IMG/VR virus record: IMGVR_UViG_3300005613_000085
Span: 1-52,128 of that record
DNA: 52,128 nt
Reading direction: 5' to 3' (one strand)
Origin: a virus
Positions 35,001 to 42,298 of this stretch are shown here, piece by piece. The notes under the pieces were generated by a model. The model was not told the DNA's origin and made no database searches. It was given only the letters and a program-made list of their open reading frames with translations. Positions within the stretch are counted from its first letter, which is position 1. Every line of letters starts with the position of its first letter. A program made the translations under genes and the position numbers.

Positions 35001-36792
35001 TTCGACATGTTCTACTTGTTCGACTTGTTCAACACTATCAACAGCATCTACACTATCAACGGCATCTACGTTATCAACGACCAGTTCAACAACGTCATCA
35101 TCTTCATCTACGTGTTCGACGTGTTCGAGCTGTTCAACTTGTTCGACTTGCTCAACTTGTAGTACGCTATCAACGCTATCTACAATTAGTACAACATCTT
35201 CATCATCCTCTTCGACTTGCAGTACGCTATCGACGCTGTCAACGACAAGTTCATCGTCATCATCAAGTACCTGCTCAACGTGTTCGACTTGTTCAACGAT
35301 GTCTACAGAATCGACTACATCATGCTCGACGTGTTCGACTTGTAGTACATTATCGACACTGTCAACGACTTCTTCTTCATCTTCGACTTGTTCGACTTGT
35401 TCAACACTGTCTACGGAATCAACAACCTCTTCTTCTTCTTCAACCTGTTCTACATTGTCAACGCATAGTATAACAACGACATCGAGTTCAACACAATCAA
35501 CGATGTCAACATCAACATCATCTTGCTCGACTTGTTCAACGGCATCGACTGTATCAACGCAGTCTACAACATCATCTTCTTGCTCTTCAACATGTTCGAC
35601 ATTGTCAACGTTATCGTCATGTTCGACTTGCTCGACATGTTCTACTTGTTCGACTTGCTCAACCTGTTCAACGTGTTCAACACTGTCTACATCATCATCA
35701 TCTTGCTCTACTTGCTCGACATTATCTACACTTAGTACGACATCAAGTTCTACATGTTCTACATGTTCAACATGTTCAACACTGTCAACGATATCAACTA
35801 CGTCGAGTTCGACTTGTTCAACATCATCAACTACATCATCCTCGACGTGTTCGACTTGTTCAACATCATCAACTACATCGTGCTCTACATGTTCGAGCTG
35901 TTCAACGTGTTCAACACTATCAACTAATTCGACAACGTCATCTTCGTCTTCGTCTACTTGTTCGACTCTCTCAACGCAGTCAACATCCTCATCCTCTTCC
36001 TCGACATGCTCGACTCTCAGTACGCATTCAACGTCCTCTTCTTCCACGTCAACTTGCTCTTCACTCTCAACAACATCTACTTACCCTACTTGTGAATACG
36101 ATGAAGACTTCGACTCTGGTGTTGGTGACTGGAAAGTAGTTTATACCTATATAGGTACAGAGACTATGACAGCCGTAGGTAATAAACTAAGATTGACTGT
36201 AGTAGATTCTAATGGGAGTGGAATACAAACTAACTATCTATATAAAGTACCTGCTGGTGATTTTGATGTACAGGTAACAATATCTAACTTCGTGTTTAAC
36301 GGCGATGATAGACTTCGGGCTGCTTTAGGGGTCGTAGCTACTAATCAGCATTTTGATAACTCAACGGGTTTTGTGATTAAATCGTACCCAACAGATCCTA
36401 CAGATAATGTAGATGTTTTATGTAGTCGTTATTTAGACGGTGGTACCAGTTCAGGTAATTGGGATAGTGATATAGGGGCCTTCACTACACTGTCACTTAG
36501 AATTACGCGAGTAGGTACAACTATGAAGGGTTATTACCAAAAAGACTCGGGTTCTTGGGTCTTAAGTTGGTCAACTGAACATGAAGATATGACATTAGCT
36601 GATAGGGTTATCTTAGCATTACGGGAATACAACGGTGGCAATGACGGTGGTTCGGTTGATTTCGATAATCTGAAGTTTAATAAAGCAGAGTGTCCGACTG
36701 GAGATACCTGGTCAACTACAACGACATCAACAACATCAAGCTCCACTTGTTCAACCTATTCAATAACTACAACAACAGAGGCACCACCATAA
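32068..36792 (+). CDS. Distal tail protein with four lectin-like domains and Ser/Thr/Cys tracts (1574 aa)
   Basis: Residues 1-127 form a compact tail-type domain that probably docks on the tail tip. A Thr linker (128-148) follows, then a concanavalin-like domain (149-395), a second beta domain (396-662), a tract (663-734), a lectin-like domain (735-935), a tract (937-1337), a lectin-like domain (1338-1547) and a short Thr/Ser tail ending EAPP. The lectin-like units share a frame: CxYDxxF, a G-N-K-L-R-L-T strand, the GDF(D/K)(V/I) strand, GGSVD-(F/I)-D-(N/E)-L near the end, and Cys at both borders. This recalls DUF1349-like folds. ATG overlaps the tape measure stop. Likely role: host or glycan binding at the tail tip. 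Confidence 0.72.
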   Translation: MQMKLIITTLNMDLNSPLMLNVDVSDSELEVLTRRVNRSATLDTGSVIDDHGFSQGDRDLVFRISDASESDITKLKYFLQRYSELRIAFNEGIFLVNFNKMDNDFGDVVLTFFVSEVIVLCQRYPVVYTTTTSATTISTTTTTTTVDFDCEYDDLTFDDANKWNLSNGAVLAGNKLTFSPRGNAVYVYTPSDEANYCIEVRVSDFICDDPYSGTGPTFAFQVDGKFRRWTTEETYVRWTGNESKTWWRKPGGGGWFPVTHHRTIKRKYTRTIYHYSGYKGYARIRCYPIFDWSAKEHRYAVDMEWYQIGLVPYSERTSYTAPKIVTTVPSLFRIQRSGNLIGGYFYSDNSWTLIGSRDFETRHLKEIRLIGDTTFRGGGSVSVDRLRFVTCLGTGRLAWCNAGDDIMSSMDHWKVISQSGGGTATAGETDGLLLTLPSGIQPPGSPSEVTILHQYVTDAVLGTENATEFIVDIAAITSDSADFNNSDTYTYRSCMLRIKWSDPLIPTNYTIVDIDRSGTNEDPSYWRCRVRTYHLGVLELDSYAEYGCPLEGADAGMGEIRIRRETYDIYDCVSVWWTPTISEDEDSAPNDAGVLSEENSTWLNVANPVDTPDAYTTLVHGVGEYKDFELQGIAGQDSGTIVLDGLTTDAGCPGCDTPALTQWTTTTTSSTTSSCSTTESTASTSSSCSTISTSSSTCSTMSTSSSTCSTISISSSSSSSSSSCSTQSSLSSTSTYPTCPYDDGFTTFDLWQVTDKEDGSETATIIGNKLRLTLAHDPETHPSSAITIAYKYLLPTGDFKITLKFSDFVTAGYYKPTFYFRAQSEDEDDNMIEGEVTGKDRTFDVSCRYCGSSTSDGWTLGADDDQICLARVGNVLSVHTGKDGIWTDSWSKDVIECAQHIDRLYIKLFDYYSDGGSVDIDELEFWYGCPTGSATVWTSTTTSTTCSTASTSTLSSTCSTLSTLSTTSSTISSTSSSCSTCSTCSTCSTLSTASTLSTASTLSTTSSTTSSSSSTCSTCSSCSTCSTCSTCSTLSTLSTISTTSSSSSSTCSTLSTLSTTSSSSSSSTCSTCSTCSTMSTESTTSCSTCSTCSTLSTLSTTSSSSSTCSTCSTLSTESTTSSSSSTCSTLSTHSITTTSSSTQSTMSTSTSSCSTCSTASTVSTQSTTSSSCSSTCSTLSTLSSCSTCSTCSTCSTCSTCSTCSTLSTSSSSCSTCSTLSTLSTTSSSTCSTCSTCSTLSTISTTSSSTCSTSSTTSSSTCSTCSTSSTTSCSTCSSCSTCSTLSTNSTTSSSSSSTCSTLSTQSTSSSSSSTCSTLSTHSTSSSSTSTCSSLSTTSTYPTCEYDEDFDSGVGDWKVVYTYIGTETMTAVGNKLRLTVVDSNGSGIQTNYLYKVPAGDFDVQVTISNFVFNGDDRLRAALGVVATNQHFDNSTGFVIKSYPTDPTDNVDVLCSRYLDGGTSSGNWDSDIGAFTTLSLRITRVGTTMKGYYQKDSGSWVLSWSTEHEDMTLADRVILALREYNGGNDGGSVDFDNLKFNKAECPTGDTWSTTTTSTTSSSTCSTYSITTTTEAPP
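34056..34271 (+). repeat. Ser/Thr/Cys tract 3, about 72 codons
   Basis: Short S/T/C tract between the second and third globular domains of the 1574-residue protein, including a run of Ser codons (SSSSSSSSCS type). A 30-bp unit encoding STSSSTCSTM/I is duplicated near 34140-34200. Confidence 0.85.
34878..36080 (+). repeat. Ser/Thr/Cys tract 4, about 400 codons
   Basis: Same S-T-x rhythm as the tracts in the 2061-residue protein but richer in Cys, with seven successive C-S-T units around 35610-35680. Ser is mostly TCN, with AGT recurring after Leu or Cys. Confidence 0.9.
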
Positions 36793-37409
36793 TGCCAATA
36801 CTCAAAGTAAAATTCACAGCTCAAATCCTCTCTACTTCCCAAGGCACTCTCACTCTCCCCATCTCTTCCTTCTCCGCTCGCATCTCCCTCACCGCTGAAG
36901 GCCGATCAACACGAGTCTATCAGCCCGGCGTATCTTCCGCTGTATGGTCTCAATACATGCGACCGGTCGTCTCCACTTCTCTTTCTCTCGTTGTCCCAGG
37001 CTACAATCACCTCTCAGATATATCACTGCGGATCTCTGACGGGTATATTAAAATAACTAAATGGATTAACAACAAACCAACAATACTAGGCAACGTGCCT
37101 ATAAAAACCCCACGCACAGACACAGGGTCCAAATCCAATTCAATCACACTCTCCGGCGAACTTGTCTCCTATCCGTTCACAATCACATCACTACCTACAA
37201 ACGAAGTCGAAATCACAAACTACAATTACATAAGACAATCAGTATCCACAGGCGTTCGCTGTGGATTAAATAACAACATCAACATCGGTGAATTCATGCT
37301 CATCGATACCGTACCTTACCGAGTGACTCAGATATCTATTTGGGACTCTGAAGCATACGGAACCATGGAGTTAACATCACAGCCAATATCCTTTGGCTAT
37401 GTAAATTAA
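36792..37409 (+). CDS. Putative minor tail protein (205 aa)
   Basis: A 205-residue beta-rich protein beginning PILKVKFTAQILSTSQGTLT and containing YNYIRQSVSTGVRCGLNNNI and FMLIDTVPYRVTQISIWDSE. The latter looks like the small beta-barrel seen in tail-tip proteins. The start codon overlaps the stop of the 1574-residue gene (TAATG), so the two are made together. It has no Ser/Thr tract and its codon third positions are C-rich at the start, unlike its neighbours. No family is recognised. A tail-tip or baseplate role is inferred from position. Confidence 0.6.
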   Translation: MPILKVKFTAQILSTSQGTLTLPISSFSARISLTAEGRSTRVYQPGVSSAVWSQYMRPVVSTSLSLVVPGYNHLSDISLRISDGYIKITKWINNKPTILGNVPIKTPRTDTGSKSNSITLSGELVSYPFTITSLPTNEVEITNYNYIRQSVSTGVRCGLNNNINIGEFMLIDTVPYRVTQISIWDSEAYGTMELTSQPISFGYVN

Positions 37410-37421
37410 GGAGGGGATACA

Positions 37422-38507
37422 ATGCCAAAATTTAATGACTACCCAGATGGTAATCCCCATTGGATTGATTATGTTTTATTCTATGATCAGACTGACGGGA
37501 AGGTTAAAAAGTGTCATATAGAACAGATACTTGAGTTAGCCGGGCTGACCAGTACATCAACAACGACGACATCGAGTTCGAGTTCGAGTTCATGTTCATC
37601 ATGTTCGAGCTGCTCAACCTGTTCGACGTGTTCTACGTGTTCTACGTGTTCTACGTGTTCGTCTTCTTCATCTTCTTCTTGCTCTTCGTGCTCAAGTTGC
37701 TCTACTTGTTCCTCCTGTTCGACGTGTTCTAGCTGTTCATCATGCTCAACTTGTTCTTCGTGCTCAACTTGTTCGACCTGTTCGACTTGTAGTACGATGT
37801 CCACCCATTCTACAACGTGCTCTACTTGCTCGACTTGCAGTACGATGTCTACGGCATCGACTTCTTGTTCTACTTGCTCAACTTGCAGCACGGCGTCTAC
37901 AGCATCAACCTCTTGCTCAACTTGCAGCACGGCGTCTACAGCGTCAACCTCTTGCTCAACTTGCAGTACAATATCTACGGCATCAACTTCTTGTTCTACT
38001 TGCTCGACGTGCTCGACGTGCTCAACAATATCCACAGAGTCAACTACCTGCTCGACTTGCTCGACATATTCGACTCTTAGTACAACATCAACAACGTCAT
38101 CCTCATCTTCATCTACCTGCTCTACCTGCTCAACTCTATCAACGGCATCAACTACCTGCTCTACCTGCTCAACTCTATCAACGGCATCAACTACCTCATC
38201 CACATGCTCAACTTGTTCAACATGTTCAACTTGCTCTACTTCATCGACTTGCTCAACCATATCAACAGCCTCTACATCTTCTTCTACATGTTCAACATTA
38301 TCAACACAATCAACTTCATCTTCTTCATGCTCCACATCCTCAACATGCTCTACTCTTAGCACACAGTCAACCACTTCATCTTCTACCTCATCATCCTGTT
38401 CTACTTCTTCAACTATATCAACTCTATCAACTACCTCTTCCTGCTCATCTACATGCTCTACAATGTCAACGGAATCGATAACAACTACATCAGAGGATCA
38501 CGGTTAA
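37422..38507 (+). CDS. Cys-rich Ser/Thr fibre-like protein (361 aa)
   Basis: Residues 1-42 form a small folded head (NPHWIDYVLFYDQTDGKVKK, then a helix) like the N-terminal virion-binding part of some tail fibres. Residues 43-355 are an unbroken Ser/Thr/Cys tract, with long runs of C-S-T or C-S-S, so Cys falls at every third position over tens of residues. No globular tip domain follows; it ends SEDHG. An AAGGAGGGG site precedes ATG 37422 and a strong terminator follows. It could be a short side fibre, a spacer bound by other proteins, or a metal- or disulfide-cross-linked rod. Confidence 0.7.
   Translation: MPKFNDYPDGNPHWIDYVLFYDQTDGKVKKCHIEQILELAGLTSTSTTTTSSSSSSSCSSCSSCSTCSTCSTCSTCSTCSSSSSSSCSSCSSCSTCSSCSTCSSCSSCSTCSSCSTCSTCSTCSTMSTHSTTCSTCSTCSTMSTASTSCSTCSTCSTASTASTSCSTCSTASTASTSCSTCSTISTASTSCSTCSTCSTCSTISTESTTCSTCSTYSTLSTTSTTSSSSSSTCSTCSTLSTASTTCSTCSTLSTASTTSSTCSTCSTCSTCSTSSTCSTISTASTSSSTCSTLSTQSTSSSSCSTSSTCSTLSTQSTTSSSTSSSCSTSSTISTLSTTSSCSSTCSTMSTESITTTSEDHG
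37548..38490 (+). repeat. Ser/Thr/Cys tract 5, about 314 codons, Cys-dense
   Basis: C-S-T/C-S-S units dominate the first half. Local duplications of 33 bp occur near 38128-38190 and of similar size near 37885-37960 (GCAGCACGGCGTCTACAGC twice), showing recent unit gain. Confidence 0.88.
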
Positions 38508-38527
38508 CCAATGCTTAGATCCGTATC

Positions 38528-38570
38528 AATAGCGATTAGACAGCTAATCTACTCTGATCGCTATTTTTAT
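38528..38570 (+). terminator. Intrinsic terminator ending the tail operon
   Basis: AATAGCGAT (38528-38536) pairs with ATCGCTATT (38557-38565), 9 bp, followed by TTTATTCTT. It lies 20 bp after the last tail gene and just before the hydrolase promoter, so it isolates the two transcripts. Confidence 0.8.
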
Positions 38571-38572
38571 TC

Positions 38573-38602
38573 TTGACAACCTTAAATCGTATTTGATATA
38601 CT
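38573..38602 (+). promoter_or_regulatory. Sigma70-type promoter of the exported hydrolase gene
   Basis: Consensus TTGACA (38573-38578), an 18-bp spacer and TATACT (38597-38602). The gene starts about 45 bp downstream after AGGAG. It would let host polymerase express the hydrolase independently of the phage late programme. Confidence 0.78.
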
Positions 38603-38647
38603 CTTTCGTGTTTAGCGTATTCCATATCAAATGCCAGGAGATCGTTT

Positions 38648-39622
38648 ATGTTTAGGACCATTGAGATTGCAGTAATAACGTTATTAAGTACCATTGCTTT
38701 ATTAGTATCTACAGTTCACATTTGCCCTGCTGGTCAGCCGGAAACTGGTCCCGGCAGTGCCACCTATGCCCATGATAGTGTTCGTCACAGCGAACATGGA
38801 CGAGGAGCTAAAGCTTATCATTTATACGAGCCTGATGAACCTCGCCTGGAATCTGCCCCAATGATCGTGTTCCTTCACGGACTGTTCGGAACAATGCCTA
38901 TGGTTTATGGTGGATGGATTAAACACATAGTAAAAAAAGGTAACATCGTTGTGTTTCCAATCTATCAGTCTCTATTTAGTGGTATTAATGATGTAGTGTT
39001 CTCCAAGAACGCCGCAGTGTCAATTAGAGATGCTATTGAGACGTTAGAGACTAGGCCTGAATTAGATAAAGTAGCATTTGTTGGGCACTCCGCAGGGGGG
39101 TTTCTCGCTGTGAACATTGCAGCCAGTGCTGCTGAATTTGGAGTACCAGCACCCAGAGCAATTATGTGTGTTGCCCCGGGTAAATCACCCATGTTTAGGC
39201 TCAGGCATTTAGATCAAATTGACCCGAGTACACTACTATTGTCTCTTGCTGGGGACAAGGATATAATCGTGGGGAGGAAAGACCCGAAGGCTATATTCAA
39301 CAAAACACCTCAAATTGCTAACCGTAATTACATCCTTGTTAATTCGAGTAGAGGGTTGTCGGCTAATCACTTTGCAGCACTGACAATAGGCTGTGATAAC
39401 ATCGACTACTATGCGTATTGGAAACTATTCGATGGGTTATATAGTGCCGCGTTCTATAATATCTACTGGGAATACTGCTTAGGTGACACTCCGGAACAAA
39501 GGTACATGGGGGTTAGTAGGAGAGGCAGGCCTTATGAAGAATTAACTGTTACATTACCGGACATGTTACTCAGCTATCCGACAACCGACGACGAGTGTAG
39601 TAAATGTCATGATAAATCTTAG
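38648..39622 (+). CDS. Exported alpha/beta hydrolase (moron candidate)
   Basis: The 324-residue protein starts with a signal peptide (basic MFRT, hydrophobic core about 6-22, Cys at 26). The hydrolase core shows the oxyanion region FLHGLFG (75-81), the nucleophile elbow GHSAGG (Ser148), an acid in AGDKD (about 203-205) and His241 in SANHFAAL, all in catalytic order. The size suits lipases or chlorophyllase/PHB-depolymerase-like esterases. The last residues contain CSKCH (317-321), the CxxCH heme c attachment motif, in a short tail after the fold; this could be coincidence. Own promoter and flanking terminator point to a gene expressed during lysogeny or early infection and acting outside the cytoplasm. 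Substrate unknown. Confidence 0.72.
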   Translation: MFRTIEIAVITLLSTIALLVSTVHICPAGQPETGPGSATYAHDSVRHSEHGRGAKAYHLYEPDEPRLESAPMIVFLHGLFGTMPMVYGGWIKHIVKKGNIVVFPIYQSLFSGINDVVFSKNAAVSIRDAIETLETRPELDKVAFVGHSAGGFLAVNIAASAAEFGVPAPRAIMCVAPGKSPMFRLRHLDQIDPSTLLLSLAGDKDIIVGRKDPKAIFNKTPQIANRNYILVNSSRGLSANHFAALTIGCDNIDYYAYWKLFDGLYSAAFYNIYWEYCLGDTPEQRYMGVSRRGRPYEELTVTLPDMLLSYPTTDDECSKCHDKS

Positions 39623-39646
39623 ATTAAATTAAGAAGGTATATTGAT

Positions 39647-39883
39647 ATGGGTACGCTAGACAATGCAGTAAAAACAGCAAAGTCATTAGGTAATATGACT
39701 CCGGCTTCAGAGTTACCTCTGTTTGATACTGGAGGGTATTTAATGAATAAGGTTAAATGGAAGAATAAAGAGGAGAGGAGGAATAGGAAGAATGAATATA
39801 GTTTATCAAAGGTTATAAGAGCTCGTAATAAAGCAGGGCAAGGTAACAAATACTATAAACCTGTTAAACAAAAGGAGCTATAA
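39647..39883 (+). CDS. Hypothetical protein (78 aa)
   Basis: A 78-residue protein with a very basic second half (KWKNKEERRNRKN ... KVIRARNKAGQGNKYYKPVKQ). The start follows AAGAAGG at 39630-39636. It lies 24 bp after the hydrolase stop and 2 bp before the glycosyltransferase start, so it is probably on the same transcript. No family or membrane segment seen; nucleic-acid or surface binding through the basic tail is conceivable. Confidence 0.5.
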   Translation: MGTLDNAVKTAKSLGNMTPASELPLFDTGGYLMNKVKWKNKEERRNRKNEYSLSKVIRARNKAGQGNKYYKPVKQKEL

Positions 39884-39885
39884 AT

Positions 39886-41169
39886 ATGAAAATTGCATTA
39901 ATGACTAACTTCAGTAAGTTCCAACCTTATTACTCATTAACATACGTCGTCAAAGATACGGCAGAAATGCTTGCCAGATACAATCACGAAGTCCATCTAT
40001 TTGTCTCCAATAAATGGAGAGATGCTGAAGATCAATTCGCGCCGGGGGTTATAGTAGAGAAGAAAGTACCTCACGGTAATCTCAGAGATTACGGACCCAA
40101 TGAAGAGGAACTTATACCTGAACATAAGTTACTCCGCAACAATACTGCACAGATGTTTAGAAAAGAACTTGCTGAAGGGTATGAGTTGGCAATCACAGAG
40201 GATTTTGTATTCCAGAACTGGAACAAGCCTTATGGATTAGCTATTCAAGATGCGACAAAGGATCTTCCAAACGTCCGCTGGCTGCATAGAATCCATTCTG
40301 TACCAACAGTACAAACTACTTGGTGGAATATCAGGAATTACGGGGGTAAACATAAATTAGTCTATCCGAATAAAACCGATGCATTGAGAGTTGCTGAGAT
40401 GTATAAAGGATGGTTGGAAGATGTAAGAGTCATCCCGCATATCAAAGACCTCCGGACTTGGTTTGAATTCGGCCAAGACACAAGGGATATTATTGACTGG
40501 TGCCCGCAGATTATGCAAGCTGATATCGTTCAAATCTATCCTTGCAGTGTTGATCGATTACATGCGAAGAGGTTAGATGTTGTCATTAATATCATAGCCA
40601 ATATCAAACGCCAGATGCGCTCAGTGTGTCTCGTTGTCGTACCTCAATGGTGTACGCACGATAAACAAAGAGCGATAATGGAAGAGTATAAAGTTCTGGC
40701 AGTAAAACAGGGATTAGATATCGGTACTGATATTGTATTTACGCCTGAATACCCAGGGGCTCCGAAAAGATTCGCTGTTGGTGTGGATCGTAGAGTTATA
40801 AGGGAATTGCAATTATGCTCTAATTTATTTATATTCCCTACTGATCATGAAACATTCGGATTAGTCTTGCCTGAAGCCTGTATCACTGGTTGTCCTATTA
40901 CTGTATTGAATCGATCACTAGCAATGATGCCTGAAATCTCAGGGTACAATGGCTTATTCTTTGACTTTGGATCTTATACTCAGAGAGTTGATCGTCCTTC
41001 AGAATCCACTGATCGGTTTTATAAAGATCTTGCTATGATTATATTAGGGGAATATAACCATAATAAACCAGTGCAAATGAAGACTTGGATGAGACAGAAA
41101 TATAACATGAACAGAATATATCATCATTACTACGCCCCTATCATAGCGGAGAGTAAACAATGGGCCTAA
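39886..41169 (+). CDS. GT4-type glycosyltransferase (GT-B fold)
   Basis: The 427-residue protein has the GT-B layout. The N-terminal domain opens MKIALMTNFSKFQPYYSLTY and DTAEMLARYNHEVHLFV. The C-terminal domain has LQLCSNLFIFPTDHETFGLV-LPEA, containing the E-x7-E motif of retaining GT4 enzymes at about 322-330, then GCPITVLNRSLAMMPEI. It would transfer a sugar from an NDP donor. A histidine and Trp-rich central part (LHRIHSVPTVQTTWWNIRNY) is characteristic of phage-encoded members. It leads the second sugar-modification cluster. Confidence 0.85.
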   Translation: MKIALMTNFSKFQPYYSLTYVVKDTAEMLARYNHEVHLFVSNKWRDAEDQFAPGVIVEKKVPHGNLRDYGPNEEELIPEHKLLRNNTAQMFRKELAEGYELAITEDFVFQNWNKPYGLAIQDATKDLPNVRWLHRIHSVPTVQTTWWNIRNYGGKHKLVYPNKTDALRVAEMYKGWLEDVRVIPHIKDLRTWFEFGQDTRDIIDWCPQIMQADIVQIYPCSVDRLHAKRLDVVINIIANIKRQMRSVCLVVVPQWCTHDKQRAIMEEYKVLAVKQGLDIGTDIVFTPEYPGAPKRFAVGVDRRVIRELQLCSNLFIFPTDHETFGLVLPEACITGCPITVLNRSLAMMPEISGYNGLFFDFGSYTQRVDRPSESTDRFYKDLAMIILGEYNHNKPVQMKTWMRQKYNMNRIYHHYYAPIIAESKQWA

Positions 41170-41231
41170 GAAACCTATGCGATATTTTTAGAAAATTAGA
41201 TTATGTATACATTAATGAAGGAGTTAATTTT

Positions 41232-41585
41232 ATGGATGCAGACATAAATGAAGTATCTATTAACGGTAGTGTTTATGTATTAAAAGCCGACAAGCAAGAA
41301 GTAATTAAAAATTATGTAATTATCCGTACATACGCAGCAGGTTGTCATGCCGGTGAGCTTGTTAGTAAGAATGATACTGTAGTAACTCTGCGTAATGCTC
41401 GCAGGTTGTATTACTGGTCCGGAGCTGCTACACTATCTCAACTAGCAATGGAGGGTGTAAGTAAGCCAGAGAAGTGTAAGTTCCCTTGTGAGGTAGGAGA
41501 AATTACACTACAATGGATAGAAATAATCCCATGTACTCAAAAAGCTATAGATAGTATAAAGGGGGTCACTATATGGTCAGCATAG
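41232..41585 (+). CDS. DUF6948-like phage protein
   Basis: The 117-residue product contains YVIIRTYAAGCHAGELVSK, then TLRNARRLYYWSGAATLSQL and AMEGVSKPEKCKFPCEV, and ends in an IEIIPCT...SIKGV segment. This order is that of a small phage family I know as DUF6948, of unknown function and common near DNA-metabolism genes. I begin at ATG 41232, eight bases after AAGGAG; the longer in-frame start at 41160 overlaps the glycosyltransferase. The end overlaps the repeat-protein start. Confidence 0.68.
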   Translation: MDADINEVSINGSVYVLKADKQEVIKNYVIIRTYAAGCHAGELVSKNDTVVTLRNARRLYYWSGAATLSQLAMEGVSKPEKCKFPCEVGEITLQWIEIIPCTQKAIDSIKGVTIWSA

Positions 41586-41815
41586 AAATTAACGGAGACA
41601 GAAACGGAGATGGATACGGAGACAAATACGGAGACGGATACGGATACGGACACGGACACGGACACAGATACGGAGACGGAGACGGATACGGACACGGACA
41701 CGGAACCGGATACGGAAACGGAGACGGAACCGGAAACGGAGACAGACCCGGAGACGGAAACGGAAACGGAGACGGAAACGGAAACGGAGACAGATGCGGA
41801 CACGGACACGGGTAA
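41573..41815 (+). CDS. Gly-X dipeptide repeat protein (80 aa)
   Basis: Seven leading residues (MVSIEIN) are followed by 36 dipeptides, nearly all Gly followed by Asp, Tyr, His or Asn, then a final Gly and stop. The DNA is a hexamer series GGA-NAC. The start has AAAGGGGG at 41558-41565. Two other frames are open (Thr-Glu/Thr-Asp and, antisense, Ser-Val), but this is the one with a start signal. His/Asp spacing could bind metals, and Gly-Tyr/Gly-Asn content suggests a disordered or phase-separating polypeptide. Expression is not certain. Confidence 0.45.
   Translation: MVSIEINGDRNGDGYGDKYGDGYGYGHGHGHRYGDGDGYGHGHGTGYGNGDGTGNGDRPGDGNGNGDGNGNGDRCGHGHG
41594..41812 (+). repeat. Hexanucleotide repeat tract (GGANAC)36
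   Basis: Thirty-six consecutive six-base units. GGA varies only to AGA/AAA; the second codon is NAC with any first base, rarely ACC, CCC or TGC. Variation is concentrated at one base position of the unit, which is unusual for simple slippage products. Confidence 0.9.
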
Positions 41816-41847
41816 TTATAATATTTTATAAAACTAAGGAGTAATAC

Positions 41848-42057
41848 ATGAACAACAAACGTGAATGTGGTAAAGAGTTAATATGTCATACATGTGTATA
41901 TGGTAGTGGAGGTCATAGTATCAGTGGGCATTGTAAAGCTAAGTCCCCTATCATATCTTCCGGCATGACAAACATTGTTGTTTGCAGTCAATATTACGAT
42001 ATATTAACCGCGGAATGTAAACCTGAGAGGCCAATAAAAGGAGGCACAGATGATTAA
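41848..42057 (+). CDS. Small Cys-rich hypothetical protein (69 aa)
   Basis: A 69-residue protein with six Cys (CGKELICHTC, HCKAK, VCSQ, ECK) plus two His, arranged so that one or two zinc sites or disulfides are possible. No signal peptide, so zinc is more likely. AAGGAG lies eight bases before ATG. The end overlaps the next gene by 8 bp. Unknown family. Confidence 0.6.
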   Translation: MNNKRECGKELICHTCVYGSGGHSISGHCKAKSPIISSGMTNIVVCSQYYDILTAECKPERPIKGGTDD

Positions 42058-42298
42058 AAGTAAAGTAGTAAATAAAAGCTCGGTACCAGTAGTTAATCTT
42101 ATAGATAAATACCCATGTGTAGGTATCTCGGATAATGGTACAGTCGTCTTATTTACATCCCCGCCGTCATACGGGGTGGTTTTACATGTCGATGATAACA
42201 ACCCTCATAATACTATAGGGGAGATTTCAGCTTCATGGGCGTTGGATGTATTTACACTACTTCCAAAGGACAAGCACGTGGAGATCAGTAATGCCTAA
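42050..42298 (+). CDS. Hypothetical protein (82 aa)
   Basis: An 82-residue protein, beta-rich (VGISDNGTVVLFTSPPSYGV, VVLHVDDNN), with no motif that I recognise. AGGAGG lies before its start (within the end of the previous gene) and its stop overlaps the start of the glycosyltransferase by 8 bp (ATGCCTAA). Tight packing supports translation. Confidence 0.6.
   Translation: MIKSKVVNKSSVPVVNLIDKYPCVGISDNGTVVLFTSPPSYGVVLHVDDNNPHNTIGEISASWALDVFTLLPKDKHVEISNA

Noticed and set aside
41594-41812. Variable region of a diversity-generating retroelement
   Set aside because: No reverse transcriptase or template repeat is visible, and only the first base of NAC codons varies rather than all adenines.
41537-41831. 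Alternative frames of the hexamer repeat (Thr-Glu/Thr-Asp sense frame, Ser-Val antisense frame)
   Set aside because: Open only because the repeat lacks stops. The Gly-X frame alone has a start with a plausible ribosome-binding site.
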